Assembly (NCBI GenBank): GCA_016859345.1
Contig: CM029116.1
Span: 7,934,143 to 7,998,142, forward strand
DNA from: Istiophorus platypterus
Lineage: Eukaryota; Chordata; Actinopteri; Istiophoriformes; Istiophoridae
Length of the DNA stretch: 64,000 nt
Direction of reading: 5' to 3'
In this document: positions 9,501 to 18,705 of the stretch, piece by piece
Position numbering within the stretch: position 1 is the first letter of the stretch
How the letters are laid out: each line of letters starts with the position of its first letter
Translations under genes and position numbers: made by a program
Notes under the pieces: model-generated
Databases searched by the model: none
Seen by the model: the letters and a program-made list of their open reading frames with translations, nothing else
Told to the model about the DNA's origin: nothing

Positions 9501-11758
9501 CTGAATGTTAGCTAAACACAGGCCATAAGGGGCTTCTGCTTGGGGTTTGGAGAGCGCTGACTTAGGCTTATCACCTGTCCCATCTGTTGGCCGGGCTGCA
9601 GCTGAGAGCAGATGTCTGGCCCAGCTGCCGCCAGACCAAAGCTGAGAGAACCACGGGCTGTAATACGGGGAATCAGCGGAGATCAGAGTCTATTATCAAA
9701 TACATAAAAGTTGCGGTGTCATGCAATAGCCATCCACCCCTAATGAGTAAGAGAAGTGAGCTAACACCTCATAATAGCTTAAGTGTTGGGGAAGGGTTTG
9801 TACGATTAAAGTGAGTTAAAGCGCTGTGGCTTTGAATGTTCCATCTGCTAACACGTAAAGTCGCGCAAGGATTTAACCACTGCAGTTGGAAAATTACCTA
9901 AGCTGCAGCACTTTAGTGGGGTGTGAATATATCATGATCAAATGAGCTGACTAGCCCAGCTTACGCTAATGCAGTCAGTTGTATGAACACACACTTTGCA
10001 GGGATTTGGATGCTTTGCACAGCCTGGAGTGTGGCCACATAGGCCCTTAAAAAAAACATACGAAATAAAAAGTACGGTTAACTGGTAATAGCCTACAGTA
10101 ATTTCCTAAAAAGAAAAAATAAGAAAATAATAAATTAAGAAAAAAAGAACAACCAACAGCTTAACTTGTACTGAGCTGCCTCCAAGGCCTGACCATCCAG
10201 TGAGTAGTCTGTTGCCTCGGGGGGGGCATTTCATTAGTACTATTTGTGTAAACTAATAGTAATTTTGTCAGTTGTTGATCTAAAAGCCTATAGGCCAAAA
10301 TGTTGAGAGCAAATAAATCAAGTTAGCTGGATTTCTCGTTCCTATGAAATTAAGATTTCTTTATCCGATGCACCTATCACCAATCTCATATGTTGTGCAA
10401 GAGGTTTCTTGAGGTTAAGTTGTGAAAACCAGATCATGTTTTTTCAAAGCTTGACACTGATGCATGAGTGCATTTTTCTTTTCAGTGTGTGCGTACCATA
10501 AGTTTCCACCCTCACTGTGGTGAGTTTGGGGTTTGCAAGGGTGGGGTGCCGAACATCACATGTCACACTGTCTTCATCCTGTAGGTGGGTGGGGAAGCGG
10601 AGGACGCTGCTCAGGGTGAATGTGCCGTTCGGGTGAGTGGTGTTACTTGCGCTCACGGTGAAGGGGTAATCCGAGGGAGGGAGGCCGTTGACCAACCAGC
10701 TGATCTGAGGCGCCGGCCGGCCACCGACAGCAGAGCATGACACCGACTGGTGGTGAGTGCCGTTTATGGTCTCTGCACTCACGAGGGTCTGTATATCGGG
10801 CCGAGCTACGAACGAAGGAACAAGCAAACATCTCATCCATGCACACGTGGGTCAAAGACGGAACATGTCCACGAGTTTAATTAAAATAAAGACTGGTGGT
10901 GTGGCAGTTACTACCTTCGGCTTACCTACTACGGTGACAACTACGCTGTCAGACAAATACCCCTCCTCTGACTCGAACTCACAGGTGTATTCTCCCTCTA
11001 CCTTCACGCTGGACACCCTCATTTGAACCGTGAGGTTGGTGAGGGAATCTGGATCTGAGAATTCATGGTTGCTAAACGGCCCACGATCTGTAAATCCCGC
11101 CAGTCCCTTGGACTTAATTTTAGAGGTAATCTGGCGCTTCCACTCGGAGCTCTGGATCTTGCTCTCGCCCAGGTATCTACAGCTCAGGTACACGACTTCT
11201 CCCAGGACCGCCGTGACGTTGCGCGTGATTTTGAGAATCGCGTCTTCTTCTCCACCTGTGACACAGGACAGCACAATGTTCAGTGATCACGAGAGGTCAC
11301 AAGTTCAGCGGCTCAACACTTGCGGAAATTGAAAGCAAAAGCAAAGCATAAATATCTTGGGGGGGGGGTGATTGTTCTCGTTCCTGAGAGGACAGACAGC
11401 GAGCTGATAGATGTCCACTGTTGTGCCTGTGAAAGGCGTTTCTGTGCATCCTGTTGTGTTTCACTGCTTAAGTAAATCTGTGATGGATGGGGCACACTAA
11501 CCGGGTCAGTGGGTACGAGGTTCTCAGTCATTTTTATCACAATTAGAACTCAACAAAGATTAATCAATGCAAGCTGGACTAGGAGTCTGAGCCAGCATGT
11601 TAACATGGTCAGGATGACAAGGCTGACATGCTGATGTTTAGTCTGGTGTGATGACATGCTAACATTTAGCAATTTGGCTCCAAATGCCATTAGATTAAAA
11701 TTCAAGATGTAGACAGGAACTAGGCTTTGTGGCACACAATTACACTTTATAAATACCC

Positions 11759-11797
<39 letters not shown>

Positions 11798-13206
11798 AAA
11801 TATACACGTATATTCAATAGTGGACTCCATTATGTAAATATAATGGAAATAGTCTAAAAGTTATTTCCTCATCCATACCCAGAGATCAGCAACCTCTTCC
11901 CTTCACACTGTTGAGAAATCAACCACGATTAGAGGAAGGTTTCAGAGGCAGGCACATTTAATAGAAGCTGACAGGCTTTAGCACTTGCAGAAAGGACAGT
12001 GTGCAGACTCCAGTGCATACCAAGCCCCCTTCACTCAGCTTCCTCTGCTGACTTCATCAAGGTGCACTCGAGGACACACTTTGCCCTATCAGCTGGTCGA
12101 GGCCAAAAACTTCTACCTGGCTTTAGGTGTATAAGTAAAAAGATGACAGCTTGCTGCTAGACGGCTTCATGGAAAAAAAAATATTGAACATGCAAGCAGC
12201 TGCTGCAGACTAAAATAAACACTTTGCATCAAACACTGTTTAATCTAAGATGCTGTTGGTTCCCCTGTACGTCACAGCAAATGGAAACAATGTGGAGAGG
12301 CTCCAAAGCCTTTTAAAAGGAAAGGACACAGAGGAAGAGAATTAAATTTCCTTTATCAGTTCAATTATGCCAGTGGGTTCATAACTCATTTGCCCTTGCA
12401 GGTTCTTGCCAAAATAAATGTCAGCCAAGCATGGAAAATACACACCTTAAGGATACAAAGTAGGTAATAACTAAGGGGAAAAAACTTATGAATTCATGCA
12501 CTGCATCGTATTTCCTGAGCCCCAGGGGCTTATTTTGCTCACCAAACACAACACCAAGCACAGCCACAGCAACACATCTTTTGCAGACTGGGCATGTGGT
12601 AAACAAATAAGTGCTTAGACTTTGATGAAGAAAAACCTTTTTTTTCCGCATATTTTAACTTTCATCAGTAGCTTGAAGTCCCAGTGAATCTGCAGAGAGA
12701 CCTAACCCAAAACTGAAACCAGACAGCAGAGTATCTAAAAAAATAAAAAATAAAAGCCTGCAGAGGGTTGTCCCCTTACAGAACTAAAAGAAGAAATGTT
12801 AACGACCCTCATATATTAACTTTAAAAGGCTGTAAAGGTACTAATGTGGCTTAATGTGGACACCGACGATCAATAATGTGTACTGACTGCCAGAGTGACA
12901 GCATCAGCATGCAATCAGTAATAAATTGCAAATGCACACTATTATTTAGTGCATTCAAGATGCATCCAGCATGTGGCCCGGTTGCCTATGTGCATTAATA
13001 ATTGGACTCGTCAACAAGAGAAACCATGGCAGCACTGTTTAGTGTAAATGCCACAGGTTAAATAAGACCTTAAGGGCCAGTAAAAGAGGCTCATAAAACA
13101 GCTGACAGTCACAGATGGATTGTAACCCCACAGACTTACCCAGAATTTCCAAGCAATGAGCAACATTCAGGAGGAGACCCAACATCAACAGCCACGAACA
13201 TCCCAT
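3433..13206 (-). CDS. Nectin/PVR/CD96-like receptor with 8 Ig domains and an ITIM tail (complete, 14 exons)
   Basis: Predicted 920-residue type I surface receptor of the nectin/PVR family. In mammals such proteins bind nectins and nectin-like molecules and tune adhesion and NK/T-cell responses. CDS joined on the minus strand: 13206-13140, 11255-10926, 10805-10497, 9358-9077, 8971-8815, 7683-7514, 7407-7126, 6986-6684, 6587-6303, 6167-6005, 5379-5219, 5077-5002, 3777-3750, 3582-3433 (2763 nt). Every junction is GT-AG and phase-consistent. Order by approximate residue: signal peptide 1-18; Ig-V 23-132; C2 domains 133-235 and 236-329; split domain 330-438; C2 domains 439-532, 533-633 and 634-728; split domain 729-836; TM 838-861; tail 862-920 with ITIM Tyr910 and C-terminal STV. 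Ig domains encoded by one phase-1 exon, and a last domain split over two exons, match the nectin3 layout in this same window. Residues 133-438 and 533-836 are an internal duplicate. CD96-, CD155- or lineage-specific identity is unresolved. Exon structure is well supported; expression is unknown. Confidence 0.9.
3750..3777 (-). CDS. Receptor exon 13: 28-nt cytoplasmic microexon
   Basis: Acceptor TTTTATTTTACAG and donor GTAATT bracket 28 nt coding STGNFRTQYK. It is the only piece I found that converts the phase 2 of exon 12 to the phase 0 needed by the terminal exon. Joining exons 12 and 14 directly meets a stop after 7 complete codons. Confidence 0.75.
5002..5077 (-). CDS. Receptor exon 12: transmembrane segment
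   Basis: A 76-nt exon encoding TIVAIICISSTSAIILVL and VVTIWAC, one uncharged helix. Its acceptor (CCGCAG) directly follows a TG-repeat tract that replaces the usual pyrimidine tract. Donor GTGAGT, phase 2. Skipping it would shift frame. Confidence 0.85.
5084..5116. repeat. (CA)n / (TG)n tract at the TM-exon acceptor
   Basis: CA repeats with one interruption on the plus strand. On the receptor's coding strand this is a TG run ending 4-6 nt before the acceptor AG of exon 12. Confidence 0.95.
5219..5379 (-). CDS. Receptor exon 11: second half of split Ig domain (module B)
   Basis: Encodes GDGSFVDMEGHAMVFHSELT, then the F-strand EGLYICQASF, and ends VTSEAKQR just outside the membrane. Paralogue of exon 6. 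Donor GTGAGT. Confidence 0.85.
5462..5803. repeat. Dispersed fish repeat (family A), intronic
   Basis: Contains strings I recognise from a very common spiny-rayed-fish repeat: CTGTTTCCAGTCT, GGCTGTAGCTTATTTAGCAG, GTGGTATCGATTTTCT, AACTCTCGTCAAGAAAG and CCCAAAATGTCAAACTA. It sits between receptor exons 10 and 11. Family assignment is from memory of the consensus. Confidence 0.6.
6005..6167 (-). CDS. Receptor exon 10: first half of split Ig domain (module B)
   Basis: Encodes ISAVRVLNHTTPLQSFYG through VEGNVPQPDLSCKR, a clear paralogue of exon 5 (VIGNVPRYDVTCKK). It shows the same loss of the B-strand Cys and the same Trp-to-Cys change. Donor GTGGCG is weak but phase-correct. Confidence 0.83.
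6303..6587 (-). CDS. Receptor exon 9: C2 domain (module B, second)
   Basis: Starts APLLSVSVVRQQGSNLW and contains LAVCDCKGEG, NLAWVLP and LTCMYRFE. Counterpart of exon 4 (compare EFWVVSC with LWLAVCD). It keeps the core Trp that exon 4 lacks. Donor GTGAGT, phase 1. Confidence 0.87.
6684..6986 (-). CDS. Receptor exon 8: C2 domain (module B, first)
   Basis: Starts ARPDITINSTTEW and contains NVVCSADSVPPAANITWHV and NLTCMVEHP, then ends TVHIPVRG. Intact Cys-Trp-Cys core. Counterpart of exon 3. Acceptor CACGCAG, donor GTATGT, phase 1. Confidence 0.88.
7126..7407 (-). CDS. Receptor exon 7: C2 domain (extra linker domain)
   Basis: Starts VPPTIRVDLQ and contains VIECSAADAVPAANVSWLL and TAVCVINHPAFEEP. 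It is most similar to exon 8 (NVVCSADSVPPAANITW, VEHPSLEAPE). It has no partner in module A and may be a single-exon tandem duplicate. Phase 1 at both ends. Confidence 0.87.
7514..7683 (-). CDS. Receptor exon 6: second half of split Ig domain (module A)
   Basis: Begins DDGPLPDGW, matching the PDG at the same exon start in nectin3. It contains the F-strand GLYECVF and ends NITVQPPVIQL. Acceptor CTTTAG, donor GTAGGT. It completes the domain begun in exon 5. Confidence 0.85.
7684..8814 (-). other. Receptor intron between exons 5 and 6
   Basis: About 1.1 kb splitting the module-A domain. No coding signal. It contains ACTTCCCAGAATGCA near 8294-8308, close to a ZNF143/Staf-type motif that also occurs within fish repeats. 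Confidence 0.6.
8815..8971 (-). CDS. Receptor exon 5: first half of split Ig domain (module A)
   Basis: Encodes YLSGVKLLDSELG through VIGNVPRYDVTCKK. Aligned to the nectin3 third domain, the B-strand Cys is lost (ILIGLQV) and the C-strand Trp is replaced by Cys (VTCKK). The donor GTAAGA leaves two bases of a Lys codon. Confidence 0.85.
9077..9358 (-). CDS. Receptor exon 4: C2 domain (module A, second)
   Basis: Starts AKPNVTIKAE and contains EFWVVSCISSGGRP and NVTCVFDHP. The usual core Trp of the C strand is replaced (DISLAS rather than ISW). Counterpart of exon 9. Phase 1 at both ends; donor GTGAGT. Confidence 0.88.
9359..10496 (-). other. Receptor intron between exons 3 and 4
   Basis: No exon or known repeat that I can support. 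A short G-run lies near 10220. Confidence 0.6.
10497..10805 (-). CDS. Receptor exon 3: C2 domain (module A, first)
   Basis: Starts ARPDIQTLVS and contains SVSCSAVGGRPAPQISWLV and SVTCDVRHP, so a canonical Cys-Trp-Cys core. It is the counterpart of exon 8 (ARPDITIN...) in the internal duplication. Flanked by AG at 10806-10807 and donor GTACGC. Phase 1 at both ends. Confidence 0.88.
10926..11255 (-). CDS. Receptor exon 2: Ig V-type domain
   Basis: Encodes GEEDAILKITRNVTAVLGE..., with Cys (YLSCRY), core Trp (SSEWKR) and EGEYTCEF as B-, C- and F-strand landmarks. It occupies the position of the ligand-binding distal V domain of nectins. Unlike nectin3 here, the F-G region reads FESEEGYLSD instead of the nectin TFPLG motif. 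Phase 1 at both ends. Confidence 0.85.
11572..11700 (-). repeat. Dispersed fish repeat (family B) fragment
   Basis: On the minus strand it shows the characteristic string of short phrases TTAGCATGTCATC, AAACATCAGCATGTCAGC and GTTAACATGCTGG, typical of the 3' part of a common acanthomorph repeat built of GCATGTTAGCATGCT-like words. Recognition is from memory. Confidence 0.5.
11761..11791. repeat. (CA)n microsatellite
   Basis: Uninterrupted CA run within receptor intron 1. Confidence 0.97.
13140..13206 (-). CDS. Receptor exon 1: start codon and signal peptide
   Basis: The ATG at 13204-13206 is the only one in its context (CATCATGGG). It opens a classic signal peptide, MGCSWLLMLGLLLNVAHC, then LEIL and the first base of Gly. 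The donor GTAAGT is strong, phase 1. The exon is too short for a standard ORF cut-off. The frame joins the Ig-V exon as LEIL-G-GEEDAIL. Confidence 0.85.
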
Positions 13207-13253
13207 GATGGTGTCATCGAGTGGAATGGACTGGGTTCAACTGAAAACGTGTA

Positions 13254-13264
13254 GGATATAAAGG
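13254..13264 (-). promoter_or_regulatory. TATA-like element upstream of the receptor start
   Basis: The minus strand reads CCTTTATATCC about 50 bp upstream of the start codon. If used, it would give a 5'UTR of only about 20-30 nt. A GT microsatellite lies immediately upstream. Position and sequence are suggestive only. Confidence 0.25.
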
Positions 13265-13272
13265 CATTTAAA

Positions 13273-13296
13273 GTGTGTGTGTGTGTGTGTGTGTGT
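13273..13296. repeat. (GT)n microsatellite
   Basis: GT run immediately upstream of the putative receptor core promoter. Confidence 0.96.
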
Positions 13297-15448
13297 AAAT
13301 GTCTGCTTGTTTGTATTCTGTGGTTTATGGTTAGAGGTACACTCCCTTTACAGCTGATACTGATGAGCATGTGCCTTTGTGCATGTTCACTGTCGCTCAT
13401 ACAACCCTATGTGTGTACGCTTGCACACAGACACATGTACCCGCACGCACACAAACACACACACATATACACACATGATCACAATACCTCTGTGTGAAAC
13501 CACTTCTCCCTCTTGCTCTGTAAAGCAACAGTTTGCCCTCTGTTCACCTGGGTGGCTGCAGATTTGCATTGTCTTTTTCGCTTCTTCTCAGAGTCTGTTT
13601 TCTGCAAGTCTGAGTCTCAATGCAGGATGTGCGTGTTTCAGCTACACTGCCACCGAATACATTAGGGTATCTTGGGTAGTGGCAGAGTCATGCATCATTC
13701 ATGCCATCCCGTCCCCGCTGGGGCCCTTGGAGACTGCCTGTCTCGCTGCAGCTCATACCCCGCAGTCTGGGAAATAACTCATTTCTGGGTATTGTTTAAA
13801 GGCCCTAATGCTCCACTAACTTTGAGGCTGTGTGTGTTTGTTTGTTTTTTTGCCACCCTGTAAGGTAAACCGCAAACAGAAACAACAATTTGCCCTAAAT
13901 GTCTGAAGGACGTTTAGCAGGGCTCTGCATTGTGTGAATTTACAATCTTTTACTTCCTGTAGAAGTCGATCGGCTTTAGTGTTGAGTCATCCACACCACT
14001 GAGGAATGACAGTGGTGAAAAGACCTGGCAAAAAAAAAAAAAAAAAATTGCTGCTAACACATTTTGATAGTGCAAGGTTTGTAACTGCTTTCCGAATTGT
14101 TTGGCAGGCAGAAATTCTGAGGCCTGTGAAAGTTGGTTTTACAACAAAGAAAACAGTTGCTTCATCCTCTTTCATTGTCCATTTCACACCGACACACACT
14201 CACTATAGCAGAATTGATCTTCAGGACGGGGGACAAATATCCATTAAAAAAGCCTTAAATTACTTTTTTCATCCACATACCTCCGTTAAACTGCAGTATA
14301 TAAAGCCTTGATCGTATCTTTCTTTGCACCCATCCAGGCAGGGGCTTTAAGATATACCTTTAATTTCAGGAGAAAGAAACCTGAATCATTTATGAAAGAG
14401 CCAAGGAAGGAGCTTAAGCAATGTTCTGTGCCGGCCTATTTTCTTCTAAACTTCAGGCATTTCATTGCTTAAAGTCACTTATTCTGTGCACATTTCACCT
14501 TAATCTGCATTTCAAAGAGTTTTAAGTAATTGGTATTTGAGAGTTAATCAAGCCAGGGTATCATATCTTGGTTTCTCGTTAGTTTTCTGTTGAGTTATTT
14601 TGATTCAATAGACAGACCGAAAAGCAGATGAAGGGAAAGCGGGTTAAGATACTTTGAAACTAGATTTACAAATCACAGAAATCAGCTTCTGAGCCACACA
14701 GATACATGAGAGAGGTTTTGTCGGAACGATCTAAGCAAGATTAAAGCTCTTATTACTTCCAGTCTTGCTCTCCAACTTGATTCTGGCCATAGATGATCAT
14801 ATCTCCGGAAGGTAAAACACAGTTCAGTCTATTACTGAAATTACATGCAACATTTGATTTTGAGGGCAAAACCTTAACACGGAGTTGAGTCTGTCTCTTA
14901 AAACCCATGTGTAATCACATGAGCATGGAGCTGGAGTTAATTTTTGCGGCTAATTAAATTACCTGAAGTGGTTATTCCCTGAAGGTAGGTGGAGGTGGAG
15001 TGGAGTTTGGAATAGGAGTCTGGAATAGTTCTGTCTTTTCTGGCTTTGCCTTACTGTCGGCAAGTTAATGTATATTACTGAAAATGAATTGCTTACATTT
15101 CACAGACAAGGTATTTATTGATTTCACAGATGTAAAACTTACATCCTTTTCACTGTGCTGTCTTTCTCTTTATCGATTCCTCTATGGACATGTGGAAATA
15201 ACAGCTGAAAAAGGTAGCTGGTGATCAGCCAGTAATAATGTGCATGCGGGACAACACCAGCAAACCTGCCTGTGAAGGGTTGTGTGTTAACCTACTTAAC
15301 TCCGTGGGACTTTTTTCATTACTTTTCTCTAGAGGAGGAAACAAGCTGATCATCTGCACCATCTCTTCCTGCTGTTATTCATTCCTTCATCTGAGATATC
15401 ACCAAAACTCACCAGCCCTCCCAAACACACACAGACACACTCACACTC

Positions 15449-15451
<3 letters not shown>

Positions 15452-15495
<44 letters not shown>
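15452..15495. repeat. (TA)n microsatellite
   Basis: TA run preceded by a CA-rich stretch at 15425-15447. Confidence 0.97.
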
Positions 15496-15498
<3 letters not shown>

Positions 15499-16257
15499 AC
15501 ACTGATGAACATGTTAAATCTGTTCTTTTAATGTTAAAAAAAATAGCCACCATTTTAAAAACACCCTCATAAGTCAACTACATTTTGAACATATCTTCTA
15601 CAATGCATATAAGGGAACTCACAACCCAAACTCATTCACAATACATCCTGATCTTGTTTTTTAAGATCAAACAGTGGTTACTGATGCATTTTATCAGCTC
15701 CTATAAAACATTATACGTCCATTCTGAATCATAATCATCTCATGAATATTTATGACTTGTTGTCTGACAACCTTCTGAAGTCACATTACTTTTAATGCTT
15801 TTTGAATCCATTACTCAACAGTATGACACTACCCAGAGATTAAAACTTGAAATTTCACTCAGCAGACAGTGATACATATAGTGATTCTTGATGAGTTATC
15901 ACTTTCTATGCGCACTTTGTTGTGTGTTCGTTGCATGAGGTGACTCATACTGAAATATCGTTTCTTACAGTATCTTAAAAACAGTCAGGAAACATTTGAA
16001 AGGTGATTGAAAACGTTCATGCCAGCACTTTTTTCGATGCAGCCTCGGATCAAAAGTTTAATGCAACTTCAAGCATGCTGAGCAAGTAACAACACAATAA
16101 ATAACCTTTTTTCATTATACAAATCTTTTGAAACTACAAAACAACTGCTACTGCAGCTTCTTTGTATTTTTTTTTCTCTTCTTTTTGCTCAATGAGTCAT
16201 AACATCCCTGATCTCTTCCTCTTCCTTGATGTGTTCTAACGGTTGAGGAGGCCAGGA

Positions 16258-16285
16258 TGCTGAGTGCTTAATGGTTATTTAGTTG
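16258..16285 (+). repeat. 28-bp perfect direct repeat, copy 1
   Basis: TGCTGAGTGCTTAATGGTTA plus 8 further bases (to AGTTG) recurs exactly at 16384-16411, a 126-bp period. Confidence 0.9.
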
Positions 16286-16383
16286 GAGGAAATTACTCAA
16301 ATAGTGATGTGGTAGTCCTGAAGATGATGCATCTGATGTTGAGTTCATGAGCCACTCATGTACCTCAAAAGTTTAGCCTGTAC

Positions 16384-16411
16384 TGCTGAGTGCTTAATGG
16401 TTATTTAGTTG
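16384..16411 (+). repeat. 28-bp perfect direct repeat, copy 2
   Basis: Identical to 16258-16285. The intervening sequence is not repeated. It could be a partial tandem duplication or a fragment of an unrecognised repeat. Confidence 0.9.
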
Positions 16412-17397
16412 ATGGAGATGACTTAAACACACTCCAGAAGAGCGGAGAGGCAAATCTGGTCATTACAGTAAATGGTGGATTGAGTAGGAGGGTTGATACG
16501 CTTTGAAATGATACTGCTTTAAAAGACGGTTCTGGGAAGTATAGTCCTTTGTTTTCTCAGACAGAAATCAGAGTTACCATGGTGTCCTGCCAGCTGAACC
16601 CGAAGCTCCGGTAGCTCATGTGTGTATGGGAGGATTAGCATCGTTCCAGGGGTGAAAAAGCGAGCCGCTGGCAGAGCATCAAATGAGAACGTAAGTGAAA
16701 GAGACAGCAGATGGTTCTGGTTCGTGTGCCGGTCGTTTGGGACCTGCTGGGCATGGCTGGGCCCGTGCAACCCCCACCAGACCTGGCACCCGTCCTGACT
16801 TTCCCCACCGCAGGACTCTTCAACCAACAGGCTGGGAATCTGTGCTAATGCAACCTGTGCATCTCCCATCAGGGGGAAGTAGGCGAGTTACCGAGGCCCA
16901 TCCAAGGAATTTATGCCATTTATACTGAAGAAATAGTCTTCATAAGGCCCAAAATCAAGCCCTCTTGTGCCTAAAGTTTGGGGTTATTTTTCTGTCACAC
17001 TACCAATTAAGGGGGGAACATCGGAATCTCATGTCCTTATTTTGATTTGAAACACAAACCACAGAGTATTGTTGTTGCAGAACCAAGAGGCTGTACCTCA
17101 GTAACCACTTCCAGTAGTGGCTATGTGAGCAGCTGCTTCACAGAGTTTTGACATTGACTTGAATGTAAAAATCATGTACTTTACTTCCACCGCCTCGTGC
17201 GGTGAAATCTCAGCTGCCCCATGCTAACCTGTTCGGAGAAAAAGTCAAGACATTCATTGATTTTTAAAACGGGAAGGTGAAAGTGCATAAACACAACTGT
17301 CCCTTACGGGGGAAAGTTTACTCAGGATGTGATGTGAGGAGTCGATCCTCGACTGGACAGAGTCGGAGAGGGTTAAGAACTTATTGACGAAACCAAA

Positions 17398-17600
17398 GGA
17401 GGCAGTGTAGCTTAATAGTCACACATTCTGGTTAAAGATGCACAACATCCCTGGATCAAATCCGAGGGGAGAGCCTCTGTTGCATTTGATCCTCCTCTCT
17501 CATGTTCTCTGTCTGCCTCTCCACTGTACAGCCCTGAATAAGGACAAATTAGCCCTAAATATAATTCTAAATATAATATTTTTACATTAACAGTGGATGA
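17398..17600 (+). mobile_element. tRNA-derived SINE remnant
   Basis: The head resembles a tRNA promoter: A-box-like TGTAGCTTAATAGTC at about 17406 and B-box-like GGATCAAATCC at 17453-17463. The body then reads CCTCTGTTGCATTTGATCCT, CTCTCTCATGTTCTCTGTCT and GAATAAGGACAAA. This order of phrases matches a common percomorph SINE. It is diverged, so probably inactive. Confidence 0.65.
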
Positions 17601-17754
17601 AATCACTATTTGTAATGTTGAAGGGGTCACTGGTTGTGATGAACTCAAAGAAAATTATCACCCAACTCTGCAATTCTCATTATCTCTTTAGCATCTCTTT
17701 AGTATCTCTTTGGTGATGTGGCATCCATAGTTTTAGTATTTTGCTTCACTCTCA

Positions 17755-17975
17755 TATCTCTTAGCACTGTTTTCAGCAGCAACAGGTATTTGTCTTGTTG
17801 CAGCAAAATGCTCTGATAAACCCACTTTATAATACCTTCTCAACAACCAAGCAGCACACAGGTGAAGTCAGAGAGTACCAGGTGAGCATAGGGGACCGTT
17901 TAGTAGCTGACGAACCAGATATTTCCCTCAGGAGTTGGTAGAGACCAAAACAGAGCTTAAAGGAGAGTGAATGTC
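17755..17975 (+). repeat. Dispersed fish repeat (family C) copy
   Basis: Contains GTTTTCAGCAGCAACAGGT, CAGATATTTCCCTCAGGAGT and GGTAGAGACCAAAACAGAGC, phrases also found at 30520-30840 (reverse) and partly at 22435-22685. A family recurring three times in this window supports repeat status without outside data. Confidence 0.6.
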
Positions 17976-18395
17976 AGGCATAGTTTTACCACCTGGCAAG
18001 AAAACGGGACATTAATATTAATGCTGCTCCACTGGATGCACAAAAAAAAAAGCAAATGCTTGCTGACACATTCGCCTTTACAAGATTAATACATCAACCA
18101 TATGAAACCCTAAAATGCTTTGTTTGTTTTGCAGCTTGTTCCGCTGCCATAAACTTGGCCAAACAAAATCAATTAAATCTGCTTTAAAAACAAAATATAT
18201 TAGATACTTGCAGTATCAACTTGTAATTTTTTTTTTAAATCCACAAAACTCACTGTCTTCCATTGCAAAAAAAAAAAAAAGGAAAAAGGAAAAAGATGCA
18301 TGTTATCCTCTACCAGACAGTAAAGCCATGTTCTACCAATGAACTTCACACTGTCTGATGTGGAACAAGTGCTACACATGCGTTCGTGTCAAAGT

Positions 18396-18428
18396 GACAC
18401 ACACACACACACGCACGCACGCACGCGC

Positions 18429-18489
<61 letters not shown>
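18396..18489. repeat. (AC)n / (ACGC)n microsatellite
   Basis: Compound CA and CGCA tract of about 94 bp. Confidence 0.97.
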
Positions 18490-18491
<2 letters not shown>

Positions 18492-18690
18492 ACTGCGGAA
18501 AATGAAACGTCGCCCATGACCACTTTTTTCGCAGGTGCCTACTGCACAGGCACCAAACGAGCCAGAGATGTTGCGCACGTCGACGGCGAGCTCTTAATTA
18601 AAAGCAGCGTGGGACAATGAGCGCTTCACCTCCTCTCAAGCGCTAAACTCAGCTGACACGACAGAAAGATTCACATGCAACCTAAGACCC

Positions 18691-18705
18691 GGGGGGGGGG
18701 GGGGG
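18691..18705 (+). repeat. G15 homopolymer
   Basis: Fifteen consecutive G. It could form quadruplex-like structure or be an assembly weak point. Confidence 0.9.

Larger units (their letters stand above)
11256..13139 (-). other. Receptor intron 1
   Basis: About 1.9 kb. It holds a G-run near 11360, a fragment of dispersed repeat family B (about 11572-11700) and a CA microsatellite. The rest shows nothing I can name. Confidence 0.65.

Noticed and set aside
16519..16869. 116-residue minus-strand ORF
   Set aside because: No recognisable domain, no splice support and composition like the surrounding noncoding DNA. It might be a decayed insertion, but nothing proves it.
18339..18620. HTHTHT/VCVCVC ORFs
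   Set aside because: Low-complexity translations of the CA microsatellite. Similar artefacts at 5069-5145, 13379-13569 and 51466-51870 were also dropped.
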